Positions 17,658 through 26,900 of a stretch of DNA of 64,000 nucleotides are shown here, one piece after another. Position 1 is the stretch's first letter. Each line of letters begins with the position of its first letter. The DNA is from Formosa agariphila KMM 3901. Lineage in GTDB: Bacteria > Bacteroidota > Bacteroidia > Flavobacteriales > Flavobacteriaceae. The notes below the pieces were generated by a model. That model searched no databases. It was not told the origin of the DNA and was given only the letters and a program-made list of their open reading frames with translations. Location: the NCBI RefSeq assembly GCF_000723205.1, contig NZ_HG315671.1, forward strand, positions 3,106,940-3,170,939. Direction: 5' to 3'. Both the position numbers and the translations under genes were made by a program.

Positions 17658-18380
17658 TTATAGGGGTTGATTATAATTTTTATCTCTATTGGTATGTAAA
17701 TGATCTGTTGCTTTATGCTTGTCTTTATTTTGAGACTGTGTCATTAGGTTTTGTTTTTCTTTTTCGGCTGCAAATGACTTGGAGTTTAGCATCCATTTTT
17801 TGGCTAACGCATGCCAATCTTGTATAGGTACTTTTCCGAGCTTCCATCCTACCGATTGATAATGATTAAAAAATGTTCGCGCCTCGGTTTCGGTACTTTT
17901 TTCTTTTTTAAAAAATTCTAAAACATCTTTTTCATCTTTTGGCTTTCGTCCTTTCTCAATGTTTATCTTGTTTATTATTGTTTTATTACGTTTGTTTTTA
18001 GATACCAACGCTTGTTTGGAACTTGTATTGGATTTAGGATTGTAATGTACTCGAGGAGGTTTTGAACTTGTTTCGAATTTGAACATCTTAACGGAAGAGC
18101 CTTTAAAAGGGTTTTTTGAAGGCATATAGACAATATATTCCCAATGGCTTAATTCTCTAACAACACGATGATAAGTGGACTTTGAACCAATTTTAGAGAG
18201 TTTCATAATCTCTTCACGGTTAACATGAAATGTTTCAGGAAAATGCAAGTAATTCCAAAACCTAAAAAGGGCTATATACATGCTAATATGGGTGGGGTTT
18301 AAGCGCTCGTCTTTAGCAAACTGTTCTAAAACTGCATTTAGGTGGTTTATATAATTTATGTCTTGCATGATTTTTGACAT
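17658..18380 (-). CDS. Winged-helix/HTH protein, replication-initiator or DnaD-like partner of the DnaC-like ATPase
   Basis: A 240-residue soluble protein. Its N-terminal half (residues 1-115) looks like a winged-helix DNA-binding domain (REEIMKLSKIGSKSTYHRVVRELSHWEYIVYMPS). A basic linker (about 125-165) is followed by a small C-terminal helical domain (DVLEFFKKEKSTETEARTFFNHYQSVGWKLGKVPIQDWHALAKKWM). This two-part arrangement resembles DnaD/primosome adaptors. Met1 (18380) and Met5 (18368) are both possible starts. It stands directly upstream of the DnaC-like ATPase. Family assignment is from architecture only. Confidence 0.6.
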   Translation of the reverse strand: MSKIMQDINYINHLNAVLEQFAKDERLNPTHISMYIALFRFWNYLHFPETFHVNREEIMKLSKIGSKSTYHRVVRELSHWEYIVYMPSKNPFKGSSVKMFKFETSSKPPRVHYNPKSNTSSKQALVSKNKRNKTIINKINIEKGRKPKDEKDVLEFFKKEKSTETEARTFFNHYQSVGWKLGKVPIQDWHALAKKWMLNSKSFAAEKEKQNLMTQSQNKDKHKATDHLHTNRDKNYNQPL

Positions 18381-18388
18381 TGAGAAAT

Positions 18389-18454
18389 AACGCCAGGCTT
18401 TACATGCCCAGCGTTATATTTAACCGGTTAGGTGAAGTGTCCTTTTCCGGTTAA
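18389..18454. repeat. Two tandem inverted repeats upstream of the HTH gene
   Basis: Imperfect arms AACGCCAGGC (18389-18398) and GCCCAGCGTT (18406-18415) are followed by a perfect pair, TTAACCGG (18420-18427) and CCGGTTAA (18447-18454). They occupy the 5' leader or promoter of the HTH/DnaC-like pair. They could be an operator, a leader RNA structure or part of a replication origin, since the downstream pair resembles replication proteins. Confidence 0.4.
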
Positions 18455-18695
18455 AAGGTTGCTATTAATAAAAAGGGAAGACGGCTTAAATTTAAGTTTG
18501 ATGGATGTGATTTTTTTCAGCTGTTTCATCAATATATTTAAAACGTGTTCAGCCAGATAGTTCCTCTCAACTATTAATTTATTTTATAAGTTTTTTATTT
18601 TTTAAAGTTAGTGTGGGTTCTTTTCCTTTTTCTAACAAATTTAATTTTTAAATTGTTTTCTTCCCTTATCATCCTTCCCATCAACTTGTAAATGT

Positions 18696-18863
18696 TCATT
18701 TTTTTAATTTATTTATCCTTACATGTTTCCGCAAGGGAGAGATTACTAAATTTTTAATACGTTTAAGCTCAGACTTACTCTTCCATCCTTTTCCGTTAAT
18801 ATGGTAGGCAATACCCCGGCCACATTTTTTTTCTATGCATAAATCAGCTTCACAACTACACAT
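18696..18863 (-). CDS. Possible small Cys-containing protein (55 aa)
   Basis: An ATG at 18863 opens a 55-codon frame ending at TGA 18696-18698. The product begins MCSCEADLCIEKKCGRG and ends in a very basic Lys/Arg-rich tail. Four of the first 14 residues are Cys (3, 4... and 9, 14 region), which could bind metal. There is no homologue I recognise and no promoter is evident, so it may be a chance frame or the end of a decayed gene. The rest of 18455-19188 shows no gene or clear structure. Confidence 0.25.
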   Translation of the reverse strand: MCSCEADLCIEKKCGRGIAYHINGKGWKSKSELKRIKNLVISPLRKHVRINKLKK

Positions 18864-19188
18864 TAAATAATAATTACACAGATATATCTAAGGATCCGGA
18901 ATAACGGCATATTTATCTTTTTCTAGTGCAGTCATATCTATAAAATGTTTAAAAAATTGCTTACCTAATTTTATTTCTCTGTCCTAATTTTTTTAATCTA
19001 AAAACGAAAAAAATAGTCTAAATAGATTTTACGACTAACTAACATTCAATCGATGTAAGGTACTGTTTTTGATTATAGTGCTAAGTTTTTTTTAATATGC
19101 ATTAGGGACAAAAATTTTATTTTTTAGAGTAATTATCCGAAAGATTTCAATCTAATTTTACTTTAATAATTTTTAAATAAGAACACAC

Positions 19189-19674
19189 ATGAAAACCTTA
19201 AAAGATTTATTTGAACATCAGTTAAAAGATTTGTATAGTGCCGAAAATCAACTAATTAAAGCTTTACCAAAAGTTGCTAAAAAAGCTAGTGATAGTGCCT
19301 TAAAAAAAGCTTTCGAATCGCATTTAGAGGAAACCAAAGCACATAAAGAACGCATAAAAGAAATTTGCGATGAGCTAGATATTAAAGCAACTGGAGAAAC
19401 TTGTAAAGCCATGAAAGGACTTATTAAAGAAGCCGAGAGCTTTATGGAAGAAGCCGAAGATAAAGAGGTTATGGATGCTGGTCTCATTGCTGAAGCACAA
19501 CGTGTAGAGCATTACGAAATTTCGGCGTATGGAACAGCCGTGCGTTATGCTAAAGAATTGGGGCATAAAGACATTGCAGCAAAACTGCAAAAAACTTTAG
19601 ATGAAGAATACGACGCCGATAATAAACTTGATAAATTGGCAGAAGGTAGACTTAACAAGAAAGCTAAAAGCTAA
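19189..19674 (+). CDS. DUF892 (YciE/YciF-type) ferritin-like protein
   Basis: The 161-residue all-helical protein of the DUF892 family begins MKTLKDLFEHQLKDLYSAENQL, the family's signature start. Glu/His metal-ligand positions lie in the helices (SHLEETKAHKERI; AQRVEHYEISAYGTAVRYA; LDEEYDADNKLD). These ferritin-like proteins are expressed under stress and in stationary phase, and their exact reaction is unclear. It is a single gene with its own strong terminator, next to GH130/GT4 genes that may also belong to a stress or storage programme (inference). Confidence 0.9.
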   Translation: MKTLKDLFEHQLKDLYSAENQLIKALPKVAKKASDSALKKAFESHLEETKAHKERIKEICDELDIKATGETCKAMKGLIKEAESFMEEAEDKEVMDAGLIAEAQRVEHYEISAYGTAVRYAKELGHKDIAAKLQKTLDEEYDADNKLDKLAEGRLNKKAKS

Positions 19675-19690
19675 TTGAACTAAAACTTCT

Positions 19691-19754
19691 TACTGCCTAG
19701 AATGCTAAACGTATTTATAAAAATACAAATTAGGTTTCTAGGCAGTATTTTTTT
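19691..19754 (+). terminator. Strong intrinsic terminator after the DUF892 gene
   Basis: TACTGCCTAGAA (19691-19702) pairs perfectly with TTCTAGGCAGTA (19736-19747), and seven T follow (19748-19754). The long loop contains a smaller GTATTT/AAATAC hairpin. Confidence 0.85.
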
Positions 19755-19825
19755 ATACCTACTCAATGTTTACTGAGGAAAGAGAACAACACAACATGAA
19801 AAATTAACTTAAAAATTCGTATAAA

Positions 19826-20404
19826 ATGGCTGTTTCAGTACATCGTAAAAACCTGTTTTTTAAACCAGATTCTAGTCGTGTAGTTGCTAGGTTTTTTAAT
19901 AATGGAGATCCACGTACTATAAATTTAGTGCATCGCATTATTGGATTAAATGAAATAGAAGTGAAACGAGAACTAGAAATCACATTTCAGGAATTTGTGG
20001 GCCGACATAGAAATATTTCTAATATATTTTTAAAACACGCCAACAACTATAAGAATTTAATTCAATCTATAGGTTTTAATTATGACGATTTTTCTTTAGA
20101 ACGAAAATTGTTAATAGGGTCTTACAGTACATTAGAATACGCCATAGAATCGGCAGCGTTATTTAATCCATCAATTGTTGAAGATTTTGATCAATCGTTT
20201 TTAGCTGAAGGTGAAAAACGAGTTATTATATCTTTTCGGGCTGTAGGAGAAGGGCATTTATCTTCAATAGTATTCCGAAAAGGTATTTTAGATGCTTCTA
20301 ATAATTTAAGAGTAGTCGAGGCTGCGAAGCATTTAGAACTTCCTGAAATTAAAAAAAGAAATCATACGATAAAAAGCGTTTTGAGAATAAAATGGAAGAA
20401 ATGA
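19826..20404 (+). CDS. GH130-family protein, N-terminal part (split gene)
   Basis: The 192-residue frame matches the helical N-terminal extension typical of the long bacteroidotal GH130 proteins: MAVSVHRKNLFFKPDSSRV, RHRNISNIFLKHANN, LLIGSYSTLEYAIESAALFNPSIV and RVIISFRAVGEGHLSSIVFRKG. After EIKKRNH the frame shifts. The other frame continues the expected sequence as YDKKRFENKMEEMN, the beginning of the next entry. One missing base near 20365 (CATAC instead of CATTAC) explains the break. The last 13 codons of this frame are therefore out-of-frame tail. GH130 enzymes phosphorolyse or hydrolyse beta-mannosides. Confidence 0.75.
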   Translation: MAVSVHRKNLFFKPDSSRVVARFFNNGDPRTINLVHRIIGLNEIEVKRELEITFQEFVGRHRNISNIFLKHANNYKNLIQSIGFNYDDFSLERKLLIGSYSTLEYAIESAALFNPSIVEDFDQSFLAEGEKRVIISFRAVGEGHLSSIVFRKGILDASNNLRVVEAAKHLELPEIKKRNHTIKSVLRIKWKK

Positions 20405-21291
20405 ATATTCCTAAAATCTATTCTTCCGCTATTATGGATTCTCTCCCAGATCATTTTGAATATTACAATCTTAAGGAAGCGGTAAGACGTGTTTTAAAAT
20501 TAGATATAGACGAACCTAGAAGAAAAGCTTTAAAGGAAATGACTTGGTTGGTAGATTCTTATTACGATATAGAGTTTGATAGTGAATCGAAAATTTCTGG
20601 ACGCGCTATTTTTCCTATTTCATCATCGGAAAGTAGGGGAATAGAAGATGCCAGATTTGTTAGGTTTAAAGATGACGATGGCACCGAGACCATATTTGCT
20701 ACCTACACGGCTTATGATGGATTTACAATACTTCCTAAATTATTATCGACTAAAGATTTTTTAAATTTTAGAATTATGCCCATGCATGGTAATGGGGCTC
20801 AAAATAAGAACTTTGCACTCTTCCCAAGAAAAATAAATGGAAAATACGCCATGTTAGCTCGCATAGATGGCGTAAATAACTATTTGTTTTATTCAGATAG
20901 AATTACCTTATGGAACAATCCTATAAAAATTCAAAAACCTAAATTTACGTGGGAGTTTACTCAAATAGGTAATTGTGGATCTCCTATTTATACCAAAGAT
21001 GGTTGGTTAATAATAACACATGGTGTGGGAGCTATGAGACGGTATTGTATTGGCGCATCTTTATTAGATTTAGAAGATCCTACCAAAGAAATAGGGCGGT
21101 TAAAAGAACCACTTCTTTCCCCTTTAGAGGAAGAAAGAAATGGTTATGTGCCTAATGTGGTATATTCTTGTGGAAGCTTGGTACATAATAATCATCTTGT
21201 TTTACCTTATGCTGTATCAGATTATGCCTCATCATATGTCACTATAAATATGGATGAATTATTAGCAGCTTTAAAAGCTAGTAGTGTTTAA
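20392..21291 (+). CDS. GH130-family protein, C-terminal catalytic part (split gene)
   Basis: The 299-residue frame carries the five-bladed propeller catalytic domain of GH130, including GIEDAR (83-88, with the presumed catalytic Asp86), QNKNFALFPRKINGKYAMLAR, GNCGSPIYTKDGWLIITHGVG and YVPNVVYSCGSLVHNN. It overlaps the N-terminal part by 13 bases and is open upstream of its ATG to the break near 20365. If the break is real, re-initiation at ATG 20392 could still make a separate catalytic domain. Its stop abuts the stop of the convergent glycosyltransferase gene with no gap. The substrate is probably a beta-mannoside, by family only. Confidence 0.8.
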   Translation: MEEMNIPKIYSSAIMDSLPDHFEYYNLKEAVRRVLKLDIDEPRRKALKEMTWLVDSYYDIEFDSESKISGRAIFPISSSESRGIEDARFVRFKDDDGTETIFATYTAYDGFTILPKLLSTKDFLNFRIMPMHGNGAQNKNFALFPRKINGKYAMLARIDGVNNYLFYSDRITLWNNPIKIQKPKFTWEFTQIGNCGSPIYTKDGWLIITHGVGAMRRYCIGASLLDLEDPTKEIGRLKEPLLSPLEEERNGYVPNVVYSCGSLVHNNHLVLPYAVSDYASSYVTINMDELLAALKASSV

Positions 21292-23607
21292 TTATTGCTC
21301 GAATACCAATCTTGCTAATAAATAACTTATTGTAGATTCTGCACCTTGATTTAAATTCACAGTGTGTGTTTCTAATCCGTCGTAACATCCTCCAGTGCAC
21401 GGATTATATATAATTTGGTTTAATTGGTTATTTCCAAGAAACCAACTAAATGCCAATTCCATTTTTTCATTATATCCTGCTTTAGGAAAAACAAGATCGA
21501 ATTGTTTTAATGCTAAAATAGTATAAGCAACATCAATAGGTTGTTCGCCACCACAGTTAGTGTTGGAATCTTCAAAATCTTTTAGTAGCCAGTTTTTATT
21601 AGATATTACTTTTAAACACTTGTCCTTAATTATTTTCGACAGAAGAAAATCTAAGGACGTTTTGGCTATGGTTTTATATTTTAAATCGCCTGTAGCTTTC
21701 CAAGAAAAAAGTAGAGATTCTGGTAGTACACTATTTGCATAGGTTAAATAGTTTTCAAACCAATTCCAATTATCTTCAGAATGGAATTCGTATAATCTAA
21801 CCAATTTATCGGCCGAGTTTTTTATAAAAATAGTAACCTCTGCGTCTTGGGCTTTGGTATTATAATAATAAAGCCCCTTTATAATAAAGCCTAAGGCACG
21901 TGGCGATTTATAATGATTTATATGAGGGATAAACTGATTTATGGCCCATTTTATATTTAAAAGCAATGTTTCGTTTATATCTATTCCTTCCTCTAATAGA
22001 CTAAAAACATAACCTAAGGCCCAAATAGCTCTTCCGTTGGAATCTTCAAGATTTACGTCGTTATTTTGCTTGGTAAATTCCTTGTGTTCATTCACATAAT
22101 TTAAAAATTCACCGTTGGTTCGTTGACAATTTAGAATAAATCGGATATACGTTCTAATTAAAACTAAGTCGCTTTTTTGAAGTGTAATTTTATAATGATC
22201 TACTAAGGCTATTAGGGCTCTTGCATTATCGTCTAAGGTGTAACCTGAAGCGCTATCAGGAGCATTAATTTTTGAAAATTGAATAATGCCTACATCTGTG
22301 GTCATGCGTTTAATATGGTCTAACATTATTCGTGGCTTTTTGTATGTTAAAGGTTTCTGGGTATGCCGTGAAAATAAATGTGCATGCGAAATCGCCGCAT
22401 TCTCCCAAGCATTCGCTGCCGAATTATGTAAGTTTTTTAATCGCATATCTTCCATAAGATGCTCATCGTTCAATAACTTAATTACAGAATGTGCTAATTG
22501 ATTTGAATCTCCAAAATCAAATAAAAGGCCGTTACCCAACTTTAAAACTTCCTTAGCATGAGGAATTGGAGTTGAAATAATAGGGCAACCACAACTAACA
22601 GCATACGAAAACGTACCACTTACAGCCTGATTAGGGTCTTTAGAAGAAAAAATATAGCAATCTGATAAAAGTAGATAATCTAATAACTCTGGTAACGGAA
22701 CAAATTTATTTACAAATTTCACATAGTCGTGTAGATTTAAATCTTCTACTTTCTGCAATAAAAAGTCCATATAGGCATGACCCTTTTCACTAAAAATTGT
22801 AGGGTGAGTTTTACCCACAATTAAAAACATAATATCTGGATGTTCTGCTATAATAATTGGCAAGGCATCTAGGGTTGTTTCAATGCTTTTTCCCGGACCA
22901 ATAAAACCGAAAGTAGAAATAACTTTATGATTGGTTAAATTGTATTTTTCTTTAAGGCTATCTTTTTTTTGATGATTAACTAAATGGGTACCATGCGAAA
23001 TGATCTCAATTTTATCTGGGCTAATATTATATTCTTTAATTAAAATATCAGCGGAAGATTCCGTCATCACCGTTATGGTCTTGGCTATAGCACCTAGGTT
23101 TTTAACTTCTTTTTCTAATTCGGGATTAGGATTGGGTAAAACCGTATGAAACGCGAGTATTATTGGTTTTTCTATGATATTAAGTAAGGTGTGAAATAAT
23201 TCTAAATTATTCTTATACAATCCAAACTCATGTTGAACCATGATAAGATCTAAATTTTCATCTGAATTAATGTCGCGAGCAACTGAAACAAAAGACTCTA
23301 CATTGTCTATATTTAAAACTAGTTCAACCTCGGCATAATCGTAAGAGTGGCGATCTAAGTCCGTTTCAATAGCGCAAATTTTTATATCTAAACTCTCCTG
23401 AAAAGTATTGGTTAACGCTTTTTTTAAATCTTGAGTGTAAGTAGCAATACCACATTCTCGCGGTGGATAAGTGGATAGCATTAAAATTTTAGAGCGACTT
23501 TTAGTGGCTTTTTTTTGATGCTTTTTTATATTGCTTTTAGTATAATTTTTCTTCCGATCATTACCTAAGTTGTTCGTTTTATTTTTTAGTTTTAATTCAG
23601 ATTTCAT
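21292..23607 (-). CDS. GT4-family glycosyltransferase fused to a C-terminal helical domain
   Basis: The 771-residue protein has a basic N-terminal tail (1-40), a GT-B fold glycosyltransferase (about 41-430: LMLSTYPPRECGIATYTQDL, VQHEFGLY, FGFIGPGKSIETTLDAL, GTFSYAVSCGCPII), and a C-terminal all-helical domain (about 440-771: DDNARALIALVDHY, GRAIWALGYVFSLLEEG, GGEQPIDVAYTILAL) that looks like an alpha/alpha toroid of glycoside hydrolases. It presumably transfers a sugar, often mannose in this family, while the toroid may bind or trim the product. It is convergent with the GH130 gene, a pairing that suggests synthesis and turnover of the same glycan. Confidence 0.8.
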   Translation of the reverse strand: MKSELKLKNKTNNLGNDRKKNYTKSNIKKHQKKATKSRSKILMLSTYPPRECGIATYTQDLKKALTNTFQESLDIKICAIETDLDRHSYDYAEVELVLNIDNVESFVSVARDINSDENLDLIMVQHEFGLYKNNLELFHTLLNIIEKPIILAFHTVLPNPNPELEKEVKNLGAIAKTITVMTESSADILIKEYNISPDKIEIISHGTHLVNHQKKDSLKEKYNLTNHKVISTFGFIGPGKSIETTLDALPIIIAEHPDIMFLIVGKTHPTIFSEKGHAYMDFLLQKVEDLNLHDYVKFVNKFVPLPELLDYLLLSDCYIFSSKDPNQAVSGTFSYAVSCGCPIISTPIPHAKEVLKLGNGLLFDFGDSNQLAHSVIKLLNDEHLMEDMRLKNLHNSAANAWENAAISHAHLFSRHTQKPLTYKKPRIMLDHIKRMTTDVGIIQFSKINAPDSASGYTLDDNARALIALVDHYKITLQKSDLVLIRTYIRFILNCQRTNGEFLNYVNEHKEFTKQNNDVNLEDSNGRAIWALGYVFSLLEEGIDINETLLLNIKWAINQFIPHINHYKSPRALGFIIKGLYYYNTKAQDAEVTIFIKNSADKLVRLYEFHSEDNWNWFENYLTYANSVLPESLLFSWKATGDLKYKTIAKTSLDFLLSKIIKDKCLKVISNKNWLLKDFEDSNTNCGGEQPIDVAYTILALKQFDLVFPKAGYNEKMELAFSWFLGNNQLNQIIYNPCTGGCYDGLETHTVNLNQGAESTISYLLARLVFEQ

Positions 23608-23830
23608 AATTCTTTTTTTTTAACTACATCATTTATTAATTTTTAAAGTGGATCCTATTAAGATTCTAAAGTATTTATTTTAAAAGGAGAAGCTTGTTCT
23701 AAAAAGGTTATTTTTTAACTCATTCCAACCTTATTTGTTTGATATAAAATCCATGATATTGAATAGCAAATTGAGATACTCTAAGTAGTTTTGTACGGCA
23801 GAAAATAACTGAAATATGCCTTGAAATCTG

Positions 23831-23885
23831 TAAAAAATACCCCCCAAAAGAAAACTACCTTTCTTTTTTTTTTTTGGGGGGGGGG
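23831..23885 (-). terminator. Terminator-like hairpin with T12 and G10 homopolymers
   Basis: Downstream of the kinase stop the minus strand reads a C10 run, an A12 run and GAAA, then a short loop, then TTTTCTTTT, six G, TA and six T. The A/C arm pairs with the T/G arm to make a strong stem followed by a T-run. The + strand homopolymers are T12 (23864-23875) and G10 (23876-23885). They are longer than the opposite arm needs, which suggests slippage expansion. The rest of 23608-23929 shows no gene. Confidence 0.65.
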
Positions 23886-23929
23886 TATCAAAGAATAAAA
23901 ATATGTTTTTTAGGTTGAAACCTTAAATC

Positions 23930-26900
23930 CTAAGAAACAGGTAAGAAAATATAAAAAGTAGACCCTTCATTTAATTCACTTTGTGCATAAATGTAACCTT
24001 CATGATTATCGATGATTTTTTTTACAATAGCTAAGCCAATTCCTGTCCCAGAATACTCGTCTCGGCTATGTAATCTTTGAAATACTTCAAATATTTTTTC
24101 GCTGTATTTTTGTTCGAAACCAATGCCATTATCTGAAAATTGTATTTGATAATAAGATTTCGAAGCCAATAAAGGTTCTATGTCTAAACCTTCACCATTC
24201 ACCTCTGTGCAATTAATCGTAATTATAGTCGGTTCTTGTTCTTTAGAAAATTTTATAGCATTACTCACTAAATTAAATATAACCTGCTTAAATTGAACCG
24301 GAATTATTTTAAGTTTTGGGTTGTTATTTAAATTAATAATTACTTCCCTTTTATTAAGTTCTTCACTCAAAACATCTTTGGTGTCTTCAATAATATCTAA
24401 TAAATACACGTTTTCAAAGGTGCATTCTTGAGCACTCGTTCTAGAATAGGCAATAAGGTCTTGTATTAATGTTTGCATTCTATGTGCCGACTGTTGCATT
24501 CTAGAAAAATACCTCTGCCCACTACTAGATAAAGTGTCGTATTCTGATTCTAATATTCTTGAAGAAAACATTTGAATTTTTCGTAAAGGCTCTTGTAGGT
24601 CATGACTAGAAATATATACAAAAGACTGTAATTCTTTATTCATTTTTTCTAGATCTGTATTTTTCTGACTCAATTCATTGGTGCGCAATTGTACCATCTT
24701 TTCGAGTTTGTTGGTAAACATTTTTTGGTCCTGAATATCTGTACTACTGCCTACCCACATTTTTATTACACCGTTCTGGTCTCTTTGCGGAATAGCCCTA
24801 CTTAATTGCCAATGATATTCGCCGGTGAACTTACGAAAACGATGTTCAATTAAATAATCTTCTCCCGTGGTTATAGCTTGTGTCCATTGTTTAATATTTT
24901 CTTCTCTATCCTCTGGATGTATGATTTGAATCCAGCCATCTTTGAGTATTTCTTTTGCTGTTAAACCGGAAAAATCGTAAACCGATTGGTTGAAATAATT
25001 GAGGTTTCCATCGGGATCGGCGGTCCAAATATGTTGAGGCATAGAGTCTGCTAAAAGCCTAAATTTTTCCTCACGTTCTAATAACTCCTGTTGGAAGTTG
25101 CGCTCTTCGGTGATATCTCTAACAGTTCCCAACATGCGGATCGGCACTTCATTTTCATCGTAAAATAATTTTCCTCTAGCGTCCATCCAATGGATAGAAC
25201 CATCTTCCCAGAGCACCCGAGCTTGGTAGTGTAATAGCCCTGTTTTAAAGGCTTTTTCGAAGGCTTTTTGTCTTATAATCAAGTCGTCTGGATGCATGTT
25301 TACAATCATTGAATTTTGAGCAGGGTTTTGGCAATCTTTTATACCCAGAATCTCATAACATCTATTAGATGCAATAACATCCTTAGTGTTAAGATCTAAA
25401 TCCCAAATTCCTAATTCACTAGCATCAATAATAAGATTAAGTTTTTCTTCATTTTCTTTAATCAGGTGTTTTGACTTTACTGTTGCTGTTACTTCTGTAG
25501 CCACAACCATAAAGCCTGAAATTTCATTGTTCTCTTTTAAAGGATAATAAACAAAATTGAAATAACAGGTTCCTATATTTCCAAATCGATTGATGTTTGC
25601 TGGGAATTCATAGCCGTAAAAAGGTTCGCCAGTTTTAAAAATATCTTCAATAATCGGGGCAATAGTTTCTTTAACCTCTGGTAAAATTTCAAACAACGGC
25701 TTGCCTACAAATTGATCATGTGTTTTATCAATAATTTGCAAATAGCTGTCGTTAGCCATTTCGGTAATGTTGTCTTTTCCTCTAAAAATAGCAATGCCTA
25801 TAGGCGCTTGTTTAACAGTATTGCGGAAACGTTTTTCACTTTCTTCTACTTTCTGGAAGGCGTCTATAATATCTTGTTCTGCTTTTTTACGTTCGGTAAT
25901 ATCTCGTGCTATGGCAAATAAAAGGGGCTTGCCATCAAAGTGCACACTTCCCATATTTATCTCTACCGGGTAAACTGTTCCTTCTTTGTTTTTATGCAAG
26001 GTTTCAAATGGCGGAATAGTTTCTAATTGAGCTTTTTTGAACGCTTCATTATATTTTTCTTGAAGAAAAACAACATCCACATCAGGTACTTTGAGGTCTT
26101 TTATTTCATCTTCTGAATACCCCCATTTATTACGCGCTATGGTGTTTAAGTATACAAAACGACCTTCTTCATCCATTAAAATAAAAGGATCTGCTGCTTT
26201 TTCAATCATAAACTTGAAGAGCCTGATTTCCGAAAGGGTAGCTTCTATTTTTTGCTTAACTTCGTTAAGTTCGGTAACTTCTGCAGCCGTGTTCATTACA
26301 GCATAAATATTTCCAAAAGCGTCTAAAAGTGGTGTAAAGCTATAGTTGAAATAAAACCTTTTTAATTGGTTGTTAATCAATAAATCTACACTCTGATTTT
26401 TGGCATGGAAGGGGATTCCAGTTTCATAAACACTTTTAACCTGTTCAAAAATTTTCTGGCTTTTTAATTCAGGCAAGATGTCTGTATATAATTGGCCTAC
26501 GACGTCGTAACCTTTTCCCCAAATATCCATGATAGATTGATTTGCTAACGAAATGCGCATCTCTTCTCCTGAATACACGGCTATGGGGAACGGAGCACTA
26601 TCTACAAGCGCTCTAATTTTTTGTTCACTTTCTTCTATTTTTTGTCGAGAGTCTACTTGTTGGGTAATATCGTACCCTATAGCCATAATTCCATTAACTT
26701 CGCCGTCTTCACCTCTTAATGCTTCAAAAGAAAAATTAATATAAACGGTTTTTAATTCACCTTGTCTTAAAAGTAGTATAGGCATTTCTGGAGTGGCAAA
26801 ACGCTTACCAGTCTTAACAACATCATCGAGATATTCTTTTATACCCTGTGAGAGAAGTTCTGGCATAGCCTCAAAAACAGGCATGCCTATAACTTGGTCT

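Noticed and set aside
16943-18380. IS21-type istB transposition module
   Set aside because: No istA transposase, no terminal inverted repeats and no target duplication. The partner is a winged-helix protein, not a transposase.
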